DNA from: Cycas panzhihuaensis | Lineage: Eukaryota > Cycadophyta | Direction: 5' to 3' | Assembly: GCA_023213395.1 (NCBI GenBank) | Contig: CM041465.1 | Location: 199,213,741-199,277,740 of the forward strand | DNA length: 64,000 nucleotides | Shown here: one piece after another, positions 1-10,435 of the stretch | Numbering within the stretch: the stretch's first letter is position 1 | How the letters are laid out: every line of letters starts with the position of its first letter | The notes under the pieces: model-generated | The model's database searches: none | Seen by the model: only the letters and a program-made list of their open reading frames with translations | What the model was told of the DNA's origin: nothing | Position numbers and translations under genes: made by a program

Positions 1-980
1 GCTACTGAAAGAAGGCTGAGAAATCTGCCAAGGAGTTATAGAACAATGGGTTTAGAATCCCTGCTAATGGAGTTGAAGGAAACACCTACACTTTGAAGAT
101 GCTTGATGGCTGCCTGAGCAAGAAAACACTGAGATCTCTCCAAAGGGGCCCTCTCCAAGGTGTGTGAAGGGCTGGGAAGATGTCCTAGCCATACCAAAGG
201 AGAGCTGGGTGATGGAGGAGAGGTGCAGGTCCTATAGCAGTAGTGGAGCAGCAGGGAATAGTAGAGCAAAGAGCGTTTTTCCTTGAGAAGCATTCAAAAA
301 ATGAGTAAAAGATCCTAAAAATGAGTTAAAGAGGACTTAAATACCTAGCCCAAATCCTAAAACGAGTGATTAGGGTGTAGTTGGCAGTGAGTCAATCGCG
401 AAACAAGTGGAAGTTTTGCAATAAATGCGAAATTACCATGGTAGATTTTTTAAAAATAAACTTGAACAGTCGTCCCGCCATAAATTTTATGATCAGAATT
501 TACTACGATACCATGATATTCTACGATACATGACCGGGGCTAAATCGGCGGGAAGCCACTGGTCAGGCCAATGACAAAAGAGGCTAATGGGGGGCTAAGA
601 CACCTACCCGAGGGCAAACAAGCCAATAAATGAGACCAGAAGAGCAAAAATAGGATTCAAACGATGTGGCTAGTCAACTAAACGATGACGAATCATCACA
701 CGGGCAGAAGGTGACGCAAGCCAAATGGATCTTGGAGTAAGTAGGGCAGAATGCGGGAAGTGGAATGGCCACCGGGGTGCCATACTCACTAGGAATGTGC
801 CCCCGCTATAGTCGTCATAGGCTGAATAAGTGTAGATGAAGATAAGATCATCTACAAGGTCACAACATGTAAACATGCAAGCATACACTCATCTCAAAAG
901 AAAGCAATGATAAGGTGAGAAGCATACCTGCATTTACCTGAGTTAATAACTCTGTATCCATTCCCGGAAGCCAGGAAACA
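1..980 (-). repeat. G1 3' LTR, truncated by the window edge
   Basis: Base 1 aligns with 14080 and base 980 with 15074; both copies end in GGAAACA on the plus strand, giving TGTTTCC at the start of the LTR on the minus strand. Hand counts over two samples gave 10 differences in 70 bases and 8 in 108, almost all transitions. The outer end is outside the window, so the LTR is at least 980 bp. Confidence 0.93.
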
Positions 981-994
981 CTGCCCCCTTGGTA
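981..994 (-). promoter_or_regulatory. G1 polypurine tract
   Basis: On the minus strand the bases just before the 3' LTR read CCAAGGGGGCAG, a purine-rich run in the position where plus-strand DNA synthesis is primed. It fixes the element as minus strand and supports the LTR border at 980. Confidence 0.8.
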
Positions 995-1380
995 GTAGAG
1001 CCTCGCCGCTCAGAAGCTTGGTGCGATGGCGAAAGCTGGCAACACATGTGTATACAGATATATAAATCAAGACTATAATAGTAGGCAAGGGTGCTAGCGA
1101 GTGTCATGGCAGAATGCGTGGATATGAAAGTAGAGGTGGAGACAACATAGGGGTTGCCTATGCGCCACCTAGAAACCAACTGGAAGAATAAGAAAGGCGA
1201 GGGGGTTGCCCCCACCGTAAAAGATGCAGAGAGATGTGCATAATCAAGTAGAAGAGTGAGCAAAATTGGTAGTCGCCATAGTTTAACCTCATTAGCGGCT
1301 AGGTTTCAGAGGTGCGAATGGATCACAAGGCGATGCGTACGACAGCCTAAGCCTTGGGTGACAGAGAAACCAGATAAGTC
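995..1380 (-). other. G1 3' untranslated stretch
   Basis: Lies between the second RNase H and the polypurine tract. No domain seen in any frame; open frames here on either strand look like chance. Confidence 0.5.
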
Positions 1381-1929
1381 TCAGGGACAGTCAGCAAGAA
1401 GAGGAAGGCGGTGCTCAAGGATGAGGCGAACGAGACCATCTGACTCAGCGTTGAGGGCCCAAGGGATATGCTGGATGTCAACAGACGAGAAATGAGCTAA
1501 GAGGGATCTGGTGGCGAAAGCAAGAGTTCTCAAGTGAGGGCATCGCACCTGGTAAACCTGGGTGAGATAGGACACCACAACTTGAGAGTCACAAAGTAAG
1601 ATGATAGATCCGTGATGGAAACGGAGAGCATCAGTAAGGGCTTCAATAACAGCTGTGTATTCGACTTCATTGTTAGTAGCCTCTGGGAGAAAGACCCCAG
1701 AGCATAGGAAATTATGTCCAGAGGGGCTGCGGAGAATCCACGTGGTAGTAGAAGGTCCAAGGTTACCGCGGCTTCCACTGTCGATAAAAATGTAGATGGA
1801 CATGGGTGACACAAAGTCCTGGTAGTAAATAGGCAGTGGTGGAGCAGAAGAGGAGCTCGAGAGATAAGCAAAAAGTGGCCATGAAGGGTAGGAGGACCTA
1901 GCAATGAGGCTACCCAGGGGTGAGAGCAA
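1381..1929 (-). CDS. Second, archaeal-type RNase H (aRNH) of G1
   Basis: Would degrade the RNA strand of the RNA/DNA hybrid in reverse transcription. The open frame is 182 codons and begins at a TTG after two tandem stops (1939-1944); the domain itself starts near residue 43 (a Met at about 1803). Seen directly: FIDSGSRGN with Asp50, TNNEVEY with Glu90, LLCDSQ with Asp114, and NAESDGL with Asp164. These are the four acidic residues expected of this fold, in the right order and spacing, with no internal stop. The NNxxEY and CDSQ signatures fit the archaeal/RVT_3-type RNase H known as an extra domain in Tat elements. It lies about 4 kb beyond the integrase, on the other side of an opposite-strand gene. 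No start signal of its own is obvious; it may depend on the pol transcript or a spliced RNA. Confidence 0.85.
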   Translation of the reverse strand: MLSPLGSLIARSSYPSWPLFAYLSSSSSAPPLPIYYQDFVSPMSIYIFIDSGSRGNLGPSTTTWILRSPSGHNFLCSGVFLPEATNNEVEYTAVIEALTDALRFHHGSIILLCDSQVVVSYLTQVYQVRCPHLRTLAFATRSLLAHFSSVDIQHIPWALNAESDGLVRLILEHRLPLLADCP

Positions 1930-2328
1930 GCAGTCTGATCACTATGTGAGAGCGGGCGGAGAAAAAGCATCCTGGAGCACCAAAAGGTCGCTTCGGGAAG
2001 CGAAACATGCCCTCGGACGAGGGAGCATTCCCTTTGGGGACCCTAGGAGCGAAAAAGGGCTGCAGAAATGAGTCCAGGGTGGCGAAACGAGCCAAACGAG
2101 TATAAACTCAGGCATACATGGGAGTGGCACGCAAAACGAGACAGAAGGGCCAAGCGAAAAAGTGCAAAAATGATGCGTCATAAATGCACATGCAAGAGAG
2201 TGCAAAAAGGCCATCAAAAGAGCACAACAGGTGACAGGGCCAGAAGGCAAAGGCAATCAGGGAAACAGGACGGTACCAACGGCTGTTGCGAGGCCAAAAA
2301 CGGAAGAAGCGCCCGTTGGGGCCCCTGC
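1930..2328. other. Spacer between aRNH and the antisense promoter
   Basis: The minus strand is open at 1942-2256 in the same frame as the aRNH, ended by tandem TAG TGA, but the translation matches nothing I know. On the plus strand, CCAACGG near 2277 and CCGTTGG near 2312 form a short inverted repeat just ahead of the TATA box. Confidence 0.45.
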
Positions 2329-2337
2329 CTATATAAG
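2329..2337 (+). promoter_or_regulatory. TATA box of the antisense gene
   Basis: CTATATAAGG, a strong plant TATA box, lies in otherwise GC-rich sequence on the strand opposite to pol. Transcription would start near 2360. It sits upstream of the PMD gene, so that gene probably had its own promoter and did not rely on the LTR. Confidence 0.6.
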
Positions 2338-2519
2338 GAAATCGAATGGAAAATGGATTCATTTTCACCAGCTCTCATGAGAAACCAGAGCCATCTCCTT
2401 ATGAAGCGGAGAGTCACCTAACTTTGGAGGCACGCAGGGAGAGATCAGACCATTGGATCGGGCGCAGAGAGAGCCAATGGGATCATCAGGACAAGATGAC
2501 GACAGTGAGACCACATCCA

Positions 2520-2992
2520 GTGAGTAGATATCACAAACCCCGGCCCATTTTAAAGTTTTAATTTCATTACTTTTTATAGTCTTTTGTGTGATTTTTGGTG
2601 CCACTTATGGGCAATTGGAGGCCTCTCAGAGTCTGAATTAGACCTAGAAAGAAGTGGGACCTAGGCATTAAGGAGCCCTAGTCTTGGTCGGCCCCACGGG
2701 GTCCACTAGAATTTTTTTTAATTTTTCAGGCGTAAATCCCCTTTTGGGGGTTCTGGATCATCTGCGACAAAGATCACAATGCTGCGATCTTCGCCGCGAG
2801 GCCCGAATCGCCGCGGGACCCAAGCTAAACTTAGTGGTACCGCTAAGTTTAGCGCGGTACGAAGGTAGAAAAGGAGAAAAAAGAATAGAAGGGGCCATAA
2901 GGCCCCAAATCTCAAACAGAGAGAGTTGAGAGAGAGTCAGGAGCATTGATAACTAACATGAGGCTGACTTTGATTATTTTTGACGTGGACAG
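2520..2992 (+). other. Predicted intron 1 of the antisense PMD gene
   Basis: Donor CCA|GTGAGT at 2520, acceptor GTGGACAG ending at 2992, and a branch-site match CTAAC about 35 bases before the acceptor. Both exon ends are in phase 0, so the frame upstream continues into the frame of the ATG at 3002. Predicted by eye only; the intron contains the 11 bp hairpin at 2824-2853. Confidence 0.45.
2824..2853. repeat. Perfect 11 bp inverted repeat
   Basis: GCTAAACTTAG at 2824-2834 and CTAAGTTTAGC at 2843-2853 are exact reverse complements around TGGTACCG, which itself contains the palindrome GGTACC. Flanks are CpG-rich (2790-2870). Confidence 0.85.
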
Positions 2993-4188
2993 GCTGTCAT
3001 CATGGTGGATAACCATGAGAATGTAGGTATGGCTATGCTGAGCTACATAGAGATGACGTCCCGGGAGGACAAGGAGACCCTGCGGAGGTGTGGCCTATCC
3101 AAGGCCCTGAAGACACCTCAATTCACATTCGATCAGATACTTCTAATTGACATTGTATCCCATTGGGATAAGAGGAGGCACGTATTCCACTTACCTCAGG
3201 TAGGTGATGTGATGGTTACGCCGAGAGATATTCTACGGACATCGAGTACCAAATGACCGGGAGGCCAAGGACATGGGAGTGCCGCCAAGACCGAGGCAAA
3301 GACACAGAGAGGCAGCCCTATTCTTCATAGGGGCTAACAGGTGGAAGCGGAGAGGAGTTCTCCTCCAGACTATGCTGATGTCGAGGATTCCTCGGGTGAG
3401 GAAGCTGATTATATTATACATTTTGTTCCAGATTTCCTAGAAATAGAACTATAAGGAGATACCAGGTGGCTAGATAGATGCAGTGTGCCACTGCGAAGCC
3501 AGCGAGAGGATGGACTGGGCTATCCTGATAGTGGCGAACCTCGTCGCGCAGCTAGATACCATCAGGACGACCGGCAGAGGGGGACTATCATACAGCACGC
3601 TGTTATAATGATGGTTCTTTAATCATTTTATGGCAGTGGCACCAGCGGGGGGACCACACCCCATAGCAGAGTGGGCCATGATGGTCCACAAATGGTAGAC
3701 TCGACTGAAGGGGGTGGAGGACCAGGCCCACATCTGACGATCAGTGGAGGCGACATCGTTGGACCTCCTCACCCTGACAGACTATGTGGCAGATCCATAC
3801 AGATCGGTGAGGTGGGACAGTGATGACGAGGCAGGCAGAGCAAGAACGCCCATAAATGACGACGATGATGATGGAGGAGATGGGGCCAGCCCGTCACGAC
3901 CTATGGGGGAGACAGATCCTTCAGGGACAGCAGGAAGAACAGAAGGACCATCCAGGACTGCCGGAGGAGAGGCAGGCCCATCAGGGACAGCTGAGGAGAG
4001 CAAGGGACCAGTGACTAGGGCCCTCAGGCTGCAGATCGCGAGGAGATCCAGGGAGGTGAGAGTTGAGCCCATCCCTACAAGGAGGGAGGCCCAGCCGGAT
4101 GAGGTACCCGAGGATGAGGTACCAGCAGCTGGTAGAGAGCCAGGAGGAGAGGATGTCACACGAGCAGAGGAGCCGGCTGCCATGGCAG

Positions 4189-4304
4189 GTGAGGCCTTAC
4201 CATTTCCTAGTCGTTCGACAGCTAGGTAGATATTTGTTTTGATTTGATCATGGTATGTGGTGGGATATATACTGACACATGGCATGTTACATTAGTAGGT
4301 ACAG
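4189..4304 (+). other. Predicted intron 2 of the antisense PMD gene
   Basis: Donor CAG|GTGAGG at 4189 and acceptor GGTACAG ending at 4304, 116 bp, T-rich inside. Removing it links the acidic frame (3744-4188) to the frame that encodes the coiled-coil tail; the 116 bp length gives exactly the shift needed. Without splicing, the first frame stops at 4229. Confidence 0.5.
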
Positions 4305-4756
4305 TAGAGGTCCGAAGACTAGTAGAGGCCATAGTGAGGGAGATGTTCCCTCAGGTGTATGCAGAGGGGCAACCACCCAACCAGGCAGAGGATGCGCCTA
4401 GATCGGCAGGTGCACACATGGAGGTATTCACCCCGTTAGCTAGGGCGAGAGACATCTGGGCTGCAGAGTCCTAGGAGCACATGACATTTAGGGGACAGAT
4501 GCAGCAAGAGCTGGATGAGGTGAGGAGTAAGAGGGATGAGCTACGCGAACGGGTCCAGGCTCTAGAAGCTCAGAGAGGAGCAGGTGGAGATATAGGGAGC
4601 ACAGTCTGGATAATGGTACTGGAGGAGCGCCTCCGAGAAGTGGAGCGCAAGAGATATCATATCCAGGCTAGATACGATCAGCTAGTAGATCAGGTAGTGT
4701 CGAGGTCAAGCAGGAGCAGGACATATACCCATACAGTGGCAACGACCCTGAGATAG
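4305..4756 (+). CDS. Coiled-coil C-terminal exon of the antisense PMD gene
   Basis: One frame broken only by a TAG at 4475-4477. It starts VRRLVEAIVREMFPQ and after the stop becomes strongly charged and heptad-like: QMQQELDEVRSKRDELRERV, QALEAQ, then VLEERLREVERKR. This looks like a long coiled coil for self-association or partner binding. I know no exact family; extended coiled coils after PMD-like domains are plausible but this is inference. It ends with a Ser/Arg-rich piece and a stop at 4754-4756. Confidence 0.55.
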
Positions 4757-5500
4757 CCATGTGATGAAGGGAGCGAGGCAGGGAGCTCACGGAGGCCCAG
4801 GAGGAGCCTCGGAGGGATGTGGTCCCTAGGAGAGGGATCACACTGACTAGGAGATGGTACCCCAGGAGCGGGGCAGCAGTAGAGTAAGACACATGTATAT
4901 GATTTGATAGGAAAGCATGGGCCTCTAGGGGGTCATATATAAAGTCATATGATTGTATCCCCCCTGCAAGGACACCAGCTTCCCATATGTATGATGTAAC
5001 AAATGATTTTGATGTATATATATATACGGGGTAATTGGAACCCCATTTTGACATGAGATGCTGTATATATCATGTGGTAGATAGCATATATATTTGTTTT
5101 ATATGTTATAAACGTTATATTGTAAATGTTTTATTATATGATGCATGTATTTCCTTCCATGCATAGCTATATATACCTAATAGGAGCACACACATCCACC
5201 ATGAGTAGGGGTGATAGAGAGGTGTGAGGTTAGAAATAAAGCGACATGCACGTCCATGGGGAAACATAGCGGAATTTGCGAAGAAAATAGCAGGTAGGAG
5301 AGGGGAGTAATGGTACTCCAAAGTATTGTCCTAATTGGGGGATGCCCAAGTAGGAAGACAAAAGGTTCCCGAGAGGATACGGGAATACGGGTTCCACGGG
5401 AGGCACCAGGAAGGAAGAGAAGAAGCCACCTCAAATTGCCATTCTACCCGTGGCTAGGAAGAATGGGGACAACCTAAGATGGTAGTTTAGGCTCATTTCA
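4757..5500. other. Non-coding gap between antisense gene end and integrase end
   Basis: The two genes converge here. The stretch has TATATATA and AT-rich runs (4930-5160), where the polyadenylation signals of both might lie, but I cannot place them. Open frames are short and not recognisable. Confidence 0.45.
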
Positions 5501-6740
5501 GAGCATGGCGAAGGGATCACCAAAAGATCATGCATAAAACTTCTTAAGAAATCTCCCATTAATAGCTTTTTCAAATTCAAGCCCTTCTAAGGTGGCTATC
5601 CTATAAGAACCATTACCGAGGGCCTCGATAATGACGAAAGGACCAACCCATCATGGTTTGAATTTGGTCAAACGATCATGGAGATATTCGAGCTTGAGGA
5701 TGTGGTCCCTGGGAAACAAAGGATGAGAATGAAGATGTTTATCGTAGGTCCTTTGTGAGTGAGCTTTAGACGCTAGTTTAGCCTGATAAGTGGCTAAGCG
5801 TCTCTCGTCCAAAGCCTCGAGGTCCAATAGGCGAGCCTGACAGATAGACTTTTCGTCAATGAGACCTCAGAGGGAGACTCGTAAAGAAGGAATCTCCACC
5901 TCTAGCGGGAGTACCACCTCAGTAACGTAGACTAAGGAGAACGGGGTCATTCCCATGGTGAAACGGATAGAGGGACGGTAAGCCCACAAAGTGGAGGGCA
6001 GCTGAAGGTGCCAATCCTTTTGGGACTGAGCAACGGTTTTCTTTAGGATACTGACGAGAGTCTTATTGAAAGACTCCACTTGGCCATTTGCCTAAGGGTA
6101 GTAAGGAGAAGAAGTTTTGTGATAAATCTTGAACTTCTCGCAAAGCTCATCCTTCTCCTTATTACAGAAAGGGGTTCCATTGTTAGTGATTAGGACATCT
6201 AAAATCTCAAAATGGCAAATGATGTACTGGTAAATGAATGTGGCTATCGTTTTACCAGGAATTGTGATCAAGGGGATGGCCTCTACCCATTTGGTGAAAT
6301 ACTTTGTGGCAATCAAGATAAACTTGTGCTGTGACGACGAAGGTGGGGAGATAGCCCCAATGAGGTCGAGTCCCCACTTAGCAAAAGGCCATGGCAAAAC
6401 AATAGGGTGCAGGGCCTCGGAAGGCACATGGGAGATGTTAGAATGCTCTTGACATCACCGACACCTCAGGGCAAAAACATGGGCATCCTTGAAAAGGGAC
6501 GGCCAGAAATAGCCCATGCAAAGGATCCTCTAAGCCATAGACTGGCCCCCAAAGTGACCTCTACAAATACCATGGTGGCATTCATGGAGTATTTGGTCAG
6601 CTTCGCCGGCAGTGACGCTGTGGAGGAGGATCCCATCGAAGGACCTCTTGTACAATACTTCACCCACGAGGAAGTACTGCTTGGCAGAATTCTGGATGCA
6701 AGATCTAACTTTACTACTAGCATTGGGCGTTATTGCTGCT
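5500..6740 (-). pseudogene. pol: G1 integrase
   Basis: Joins element DNA to the host chromosome. In order on the minus strand: an HHCC zinc-binding module (about 6470-6660, with ILHECHHGICRGHFGG and later C-x-x-C); the catalytic core starting WGLDLIG (first Asp present) and KYFTKWVEAIPL; LITNNGTPF, where the second catalytic Asp is Asn (codon 6182-6184); GQVESFNKT with the catalytic Glu (near 6080); and a C-terminal GPFVI...GNGSYRI module (about 5540-5680). Several in-frame stops separate these pieces. The WVEAIPL signature is typical of non-chromovirus (Tat/Athila) integrases. No chromodomain seen. Confidence 0.85.
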
Positions 6741-7440
6741 ACGTGAGATACTGTACTATATCACCATACCACTCATTATCGATGAGTGGATGAGGAGAGA
6801 TGCCTTGAATTGTTAAGATAGATTCATCAGGGAGAGAGTCGTCGATGGGGGCACCAAAGGAGTTAGGGATAGGGGCGTCTGCGAGCTGCTCAGCCACTAC
6901 CATTCCCTTCTTTGATTTCCAGTTAACGATATGAAGGTCAAATTCTTGAAGCAGATGCCCCAATGACCACCCACCAAATCTGAACGAGTGAGCAAGTATT
7001 GCAAGGGATCGAATTGAACGATCACTTTGGTGGTATTGCCAAGCAAGTAGTGTCTGAACTTCTTGATTGCATGGACCAAGGAGAGACACTCCTTCTCGGT
7101 AGGAGAATAGTTAAGTTCAGCAGCCACGAGGGTACGGCTGATGAAATATATAACTCTCTTGGTTCCTGAGTCATCCTCCTGAGCTAACATAGCACCCAAG
7201 GATTCATCACTCGCCGAGGTGTACAGGACGAAGGGCCTATCGAATCGAGGAGGTGCCAGTGTAGGATCGGAAGCGAGGGCTTCCTTGAGTCCTTCGAAGG
7301 CCTTTTGGGTCTTGTCAGACCAGACAAAAAGAGCTTCCTTCTTCAATAGGTTCGTAAGGGGTTTAGCGCTTACAGCGAAGTCCGCTAAGAAGCGCCTGAG
7401 AAAACCGAGCCTACCTAGAAATGACTTAATCTGTCGTTAG
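6740..7440 (-). pseudogene. pol: G1 RT-linked RNase H, first catalytic Asp missing
   Basis: Follows the reverse transcriptase directly. A leading connection domain (TQKAFEGLKEALASDPTL) is followed by FVLYTSASDESLGAMLAQE, where most gypsy elements have T-D-A-S; here it is T-S-A-S, so the first metal-binding Asp is replaced by Ser. Downstream YSPTEKECLSLVHAIKKFRH carries the conserved Glu, and the tail reads LLTRSDLVGG. Loss of this Asp is usual in Tat elements, where a second RNase H is thought to take over; G1 has that second domain at 1381-1929. Confidence 0.85.
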
Positions 7441-8297
7441 GTCCTAAGAGGCGGCATGTCAAGGATTATCTTGACCTTATCAGGATCAATCTGAATTCCT
7501 TGTTTGGACACAAGAAACCCAAGGAGTTTGCCTGAGGTAACGGTAAACACGCACTTGAGCAGATTTAAACTAACGTGATACTTGCGGCATCGTGAAAAGA
7601 TGGGCCGCAAGTTAGAGGGATGATGGGCCCTGACACGGGAGAGGCCCATCATATCATCCATAAAGACCTCCAATGTGTTATCAATGAGGTCGTGGAAGAT
7701 GAAATGCATGGCTCTTTGGTAAGTAGCACCTACAATTTTAAGGCCAAAGGGCATTGCCTTGTAGGCAAAGGTACCCCAAGGTGTAGTGAAGGTCATCTTG
7801 TGGTGGTCCTCAGGAGAAATCTGAATTTGGTTATAGCTGGAGAAGCCGTTCATTAAAGACATAACTTTAAATCCAGTAGTATGATCAATAATTTGATCGA
7901 TAAAGGGGAGCGAGAAGTTGTCCTTAGGACAAGCATTGTTAATGTCGCGGAAATTGACACATATACAAATTGCTCCGTTCTTTTTAGCAATGGGGATAAT
8001 ATTGGAGACCCACTTGGGGTAGTCAATGGAAGTAATAAGTCCAGCGTCCAAAAGCTTCTCAACCTCCATCTTAATGGCGGCTGAGAGCTTTGAGTGAAGG
8101 GGACGCTACTTCTGGCGCATGGGGTGGGTACCAGGGATGGTGGTAAGATTATGGGCGACAATGGAGGGATCAATTCCCTTCATGTCAGCATAATCCCACA
8201 CGAAAACATCCTGAAACTCTTGGAACAAAAGGGAGTACTCCCTTACCTCATCAGAAGAACATTCTAACACAACCTTAATGACCTTGCCAGGGGCCAA
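7437..8297 (-). pseudogene. pol: G1 reverse transcriptase, catalytic Asp to Asn in motif A
   Basis: Copies element RNA to DNA. The lead-in FQEFQDVFVWDYADMKGIDP and EKLLDAGLITSIDYPKWVSN are typical gypsy RT starts. Then VNFRDINNACPKDNFSLP, then SLMNGFSSYNQI, where the usual motif A Asp is Asn (codon 7848-7850), and MPFGLK. Motif C is FMDDMM with both Asp kept. The domain ends at LGFLVSKQGI. One stop (near 8106) breaks the frame ahead of the core. With the motif A Asp lost it should be inactive. Confidence 0.9.
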
Positions 8298-8306
8298 GAC
8301 TACGTC

Positions 8307-9050
8307 TTAGGTTGCCCCAATGTACATGGCATTGCCCTCCTCGAAGTGGAGAGGAGCAAGGTCAACAGGAGGAGGTGGAATAGGAGATGGGATCGGATCA
8401 GCAAGTGTGAATCCAACCACAAGGATCTTTTGGTGACCAAGCTTGTAGTGGCCAAAAGGCGAGTTAGGCGCAAAGCCCGCTAGGTGCTCAAGTAGGGCTT
8501 CATCATCCTCGAGGTAATCCACCCCATGGATGACCTTACTTCAAGTAGATGAAGCACTAGAGGGAGTGGAGGCAACAGGACCATGGTAGTCGTCAGGTTG
8601 CCCAACTTCCTTACGAGACTCTGAAGGAGAGTCAAAAAGAGGCTCCTCGGAAAGAGTGAAAGGTAGTTCTTCAAAGCCATCACCTGTAGGGGGTGATGAA
8701 GGAGAAGAACTGACGATGGGTGAGTCAACATGAGCGATGACATGTGACACGTAGGAGTGGCTAGCCTCACTAATGAAAGAGGTTCTAGATGGAGATCTAG
8801 AATGAGATGGGTATGACCTACTGGTGTGGACGCAAGAGACGGGGTAAAGACAATCCTCATCCTCATCATATGACTCATTGTCACTAAACAAAGCAAGGTA
8901 CCCATAGCTCCCAACGCCAATAGGGGTGAACCGCATGAGACTAGGGGAAGAAGATACAGGATCTTCTTCAGATGGATTAGATATACCAATAGAGCAAGTC
9001 GAGGCATGTGTAAAAGGACCTCGGTTTGTCGAATTGGTAGAACAAGTTTG
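8307..9050 (-). CDS. pol: G1 protease-RT linker, Ser/Pro-rich
   Basis: Mostly open minus-strand sequence joining protease and reverse transcriptase, split by a stop near 8540. It is rich in Ser, Pro and acidic residues (SHSRSPSRTS, SSSPSSPPTGD) with no fold I recognise, then DPIPSPIPPPPVDLAP before the RT. Probably a flexible spacer; its length (about 250 residues) is large for a gypsy element. Confidence 0.55.
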
Positions 9051-9660
9051 TTTGGTAAGTAGACGTTCGTGGGGAATCACTCTCATTTGCCCATCATGGA
9101 TGAATTTAAGTTGTCCCCAAAGAGTCGAGAACATGGCTCCCATTTGGTCGGGCCATGGATGACCTAGAAGAAGGTTATAGTCAATGTCAACATCGAGGAC
9201 CACTACATCGGTAAGAACAGTCTTGCCCTCAAGGATGAGCAGAATCGCGACAGATCCCAAAGAGGTCTCGCTACTGTCATAACCTTGGCATCGCCATGGA
9301 ATAGGGTCCAAGGCGGAAATACCAAGCTCTTACATGACACGCAAGGGCATGGTGTTCACGGAAGAACCATTGTTGACAATAGTCCTTCGAAGGGTACAAT
9401 CAGGGGTATCGATAGTGATAGTGAATGGGAAGTTCCATTGATGTTCCCTTTCACATGCGGGAGGAAGGTCCCTAAGATCAAATGAAATAACGGGTTCGCA
9501 ACTTTGGGTAATGCCCAAAGTGTGAATAGGTGTGTTGTTTAATCCTAAAGCTTCTAGGAGGAGGGTCCGCTGCTCAGGACAACTCCTGAAAATGTCCATC
9601 AAGGACATTCCTGCAGCAACAGTATGAAGCTCGTCCATGATAGAGAAGGGCTTACCCTTT
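9050..9660 (-). pseudogene. pol: G1 aspartic protease, active-site Asp to Asn
   Basis: Would cut the Gag-Pol polyprotein. The N-terminal part is DELHTVAAGMSLMDIF; then TIVNNGSSVNTMPLRVM, where the active-site motif (usually D-x-G-S) has Asn in place of Asp (codon 9372-9374). After a TAA (near 9328) the fold goes on through VVVLDVDIDYNLLLGHPW, the usual second-half signature. The missing Asp and the stop both disable it. Confidence 0.85.
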
Positions 9661-10435
9661 GCGGTAGGCTAGGTAAGTGCCCTTCGAAAATCGTAACGAC
9701 CCAGGTACACAGGAATGGCCTTGGGGAAGAGAGGTATTTCCAGAGGAGGGTTCTCCGGAAAAGGGTTGAAAGGAGCAAAAGAAGAAGAAGCCCCTGCTGC
9801 TCCCTTTGCGGCCTGAGACCGCGTAAGGGCATAAGAAGGAGTTGCCTCAAGTAACTGGATCATCTTCTTCCCCTTACTTCAGGGTTGCGAAGGTGATAGG
9901 GTACAATATCTAGGGGAACAAGAGGAAGAGAATGAATCCCTAGCGCCCTTCCCTTTATCGCGAGAAGGACATGAATTAGGCGATCTTCCTCGGTTCCGGT
10001 TATTCTTGGTTTGGGCATTGCGATCGCGTTCCCTGTGTTTAGGGAACGGATCCTTGTGAACTGGTTAGTTCAAATTAGGCCTTGAGGCCCGTTTAGGGGA
10101 AGTGTCACATCGAGGGGCGTCCTTAAGATGCTGGGCCCTGCAACGCGAGTCATCATGGAAGTACTCCCCATGAATGGAGCACCACTTCTTCTCAAGTGGG
10201 GGATCTGGCCTTCTCGCTTGAGAGGACTTGGCATTTCCATTCCTAGGGAGAGGAGCTTGAGTTATTTTTTAGATGTTAGGGATGAAGGGGCTTGAAGCTT
10301 AAGCTCCTTCATCGTACGCTCGAATGAGCATATGGCTAATGTGAGAGGGTCTAAGGTCCTCTCAATCGGGTGAGAGGAAGACTTGGCAGGTTATGAAGGT
10401 TTGGTATCTTTGGTTGAAGGTGGTGCCTCACGTCG
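9660..10435 (-). pseudogene. gag: G1 Gag C-terminal part with zinc-knuckle-like motif
   Basis: On the minus strand near 10144-10190 the frame reads WCSIHGEYFHDDSRC, a C-x2-H-x4-H-x4-C arrangement like the nucleocapsid motif of Tat and Ogre Gags. A basic stretch (about 9940-10120) rich in Arg, Lys and Ser surrounds it and should bind RNA. The tail after this (9669-9863) leads into protease. Several stops and shifts interrupt it. Confidence 0.65.

Larger units (their letters stand above)
2346..4756 (+). pseudogene. Antisense PMD (plant mobile domain) gene with coiled-coil tail
   Basis: The stretch from 3002 reads like the N-terminal part of the plant mobile domain (PF10536-type): a short helix, then FDQILLIDIVSHWDKRRHVF followed by HLP and VMVTPRDILR. 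A second PMD-like piece is near 3511-3606 (DWAILIVANLVAQLD), a third near 3740-3800 (LTLTDYVADPYR). An acidic, low-complexity stretch follows (about 3810-4190), then a heptad-rich tail (4305-4756). Frameshifts and stops between 3257 and 3743, and a TAG at 4475, break it; an undetected intron could explain part of this. Two GT-AG introns can be proposed that keep frame (see separate entries). The ATG at 2346 lies before the likely transcription start, so ATG 2496 or 3002 is a better start. PMD genes are known in the antisense strand of some plant gypsy elements. Their role there is unclear. Confidence 0.7.

Noticed and set aside
1530-1970. Minus-strand frame overlapping the aRNH in another phase
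   Set aside because: Shadow of the aRNH frame; no domain.
3782-4285. 167-codon minus-strand open frame
   Set aside because: It is the complement of the acidic PMD-gene stretch (3744-4188); Gly/Ser/Ala/Pro composition is what the complement of such codons gives.
8926-9162. Plus-strand open frame over the protease region
   Set aside because: Antisense shadow of G1 protease; no promoter or domain.
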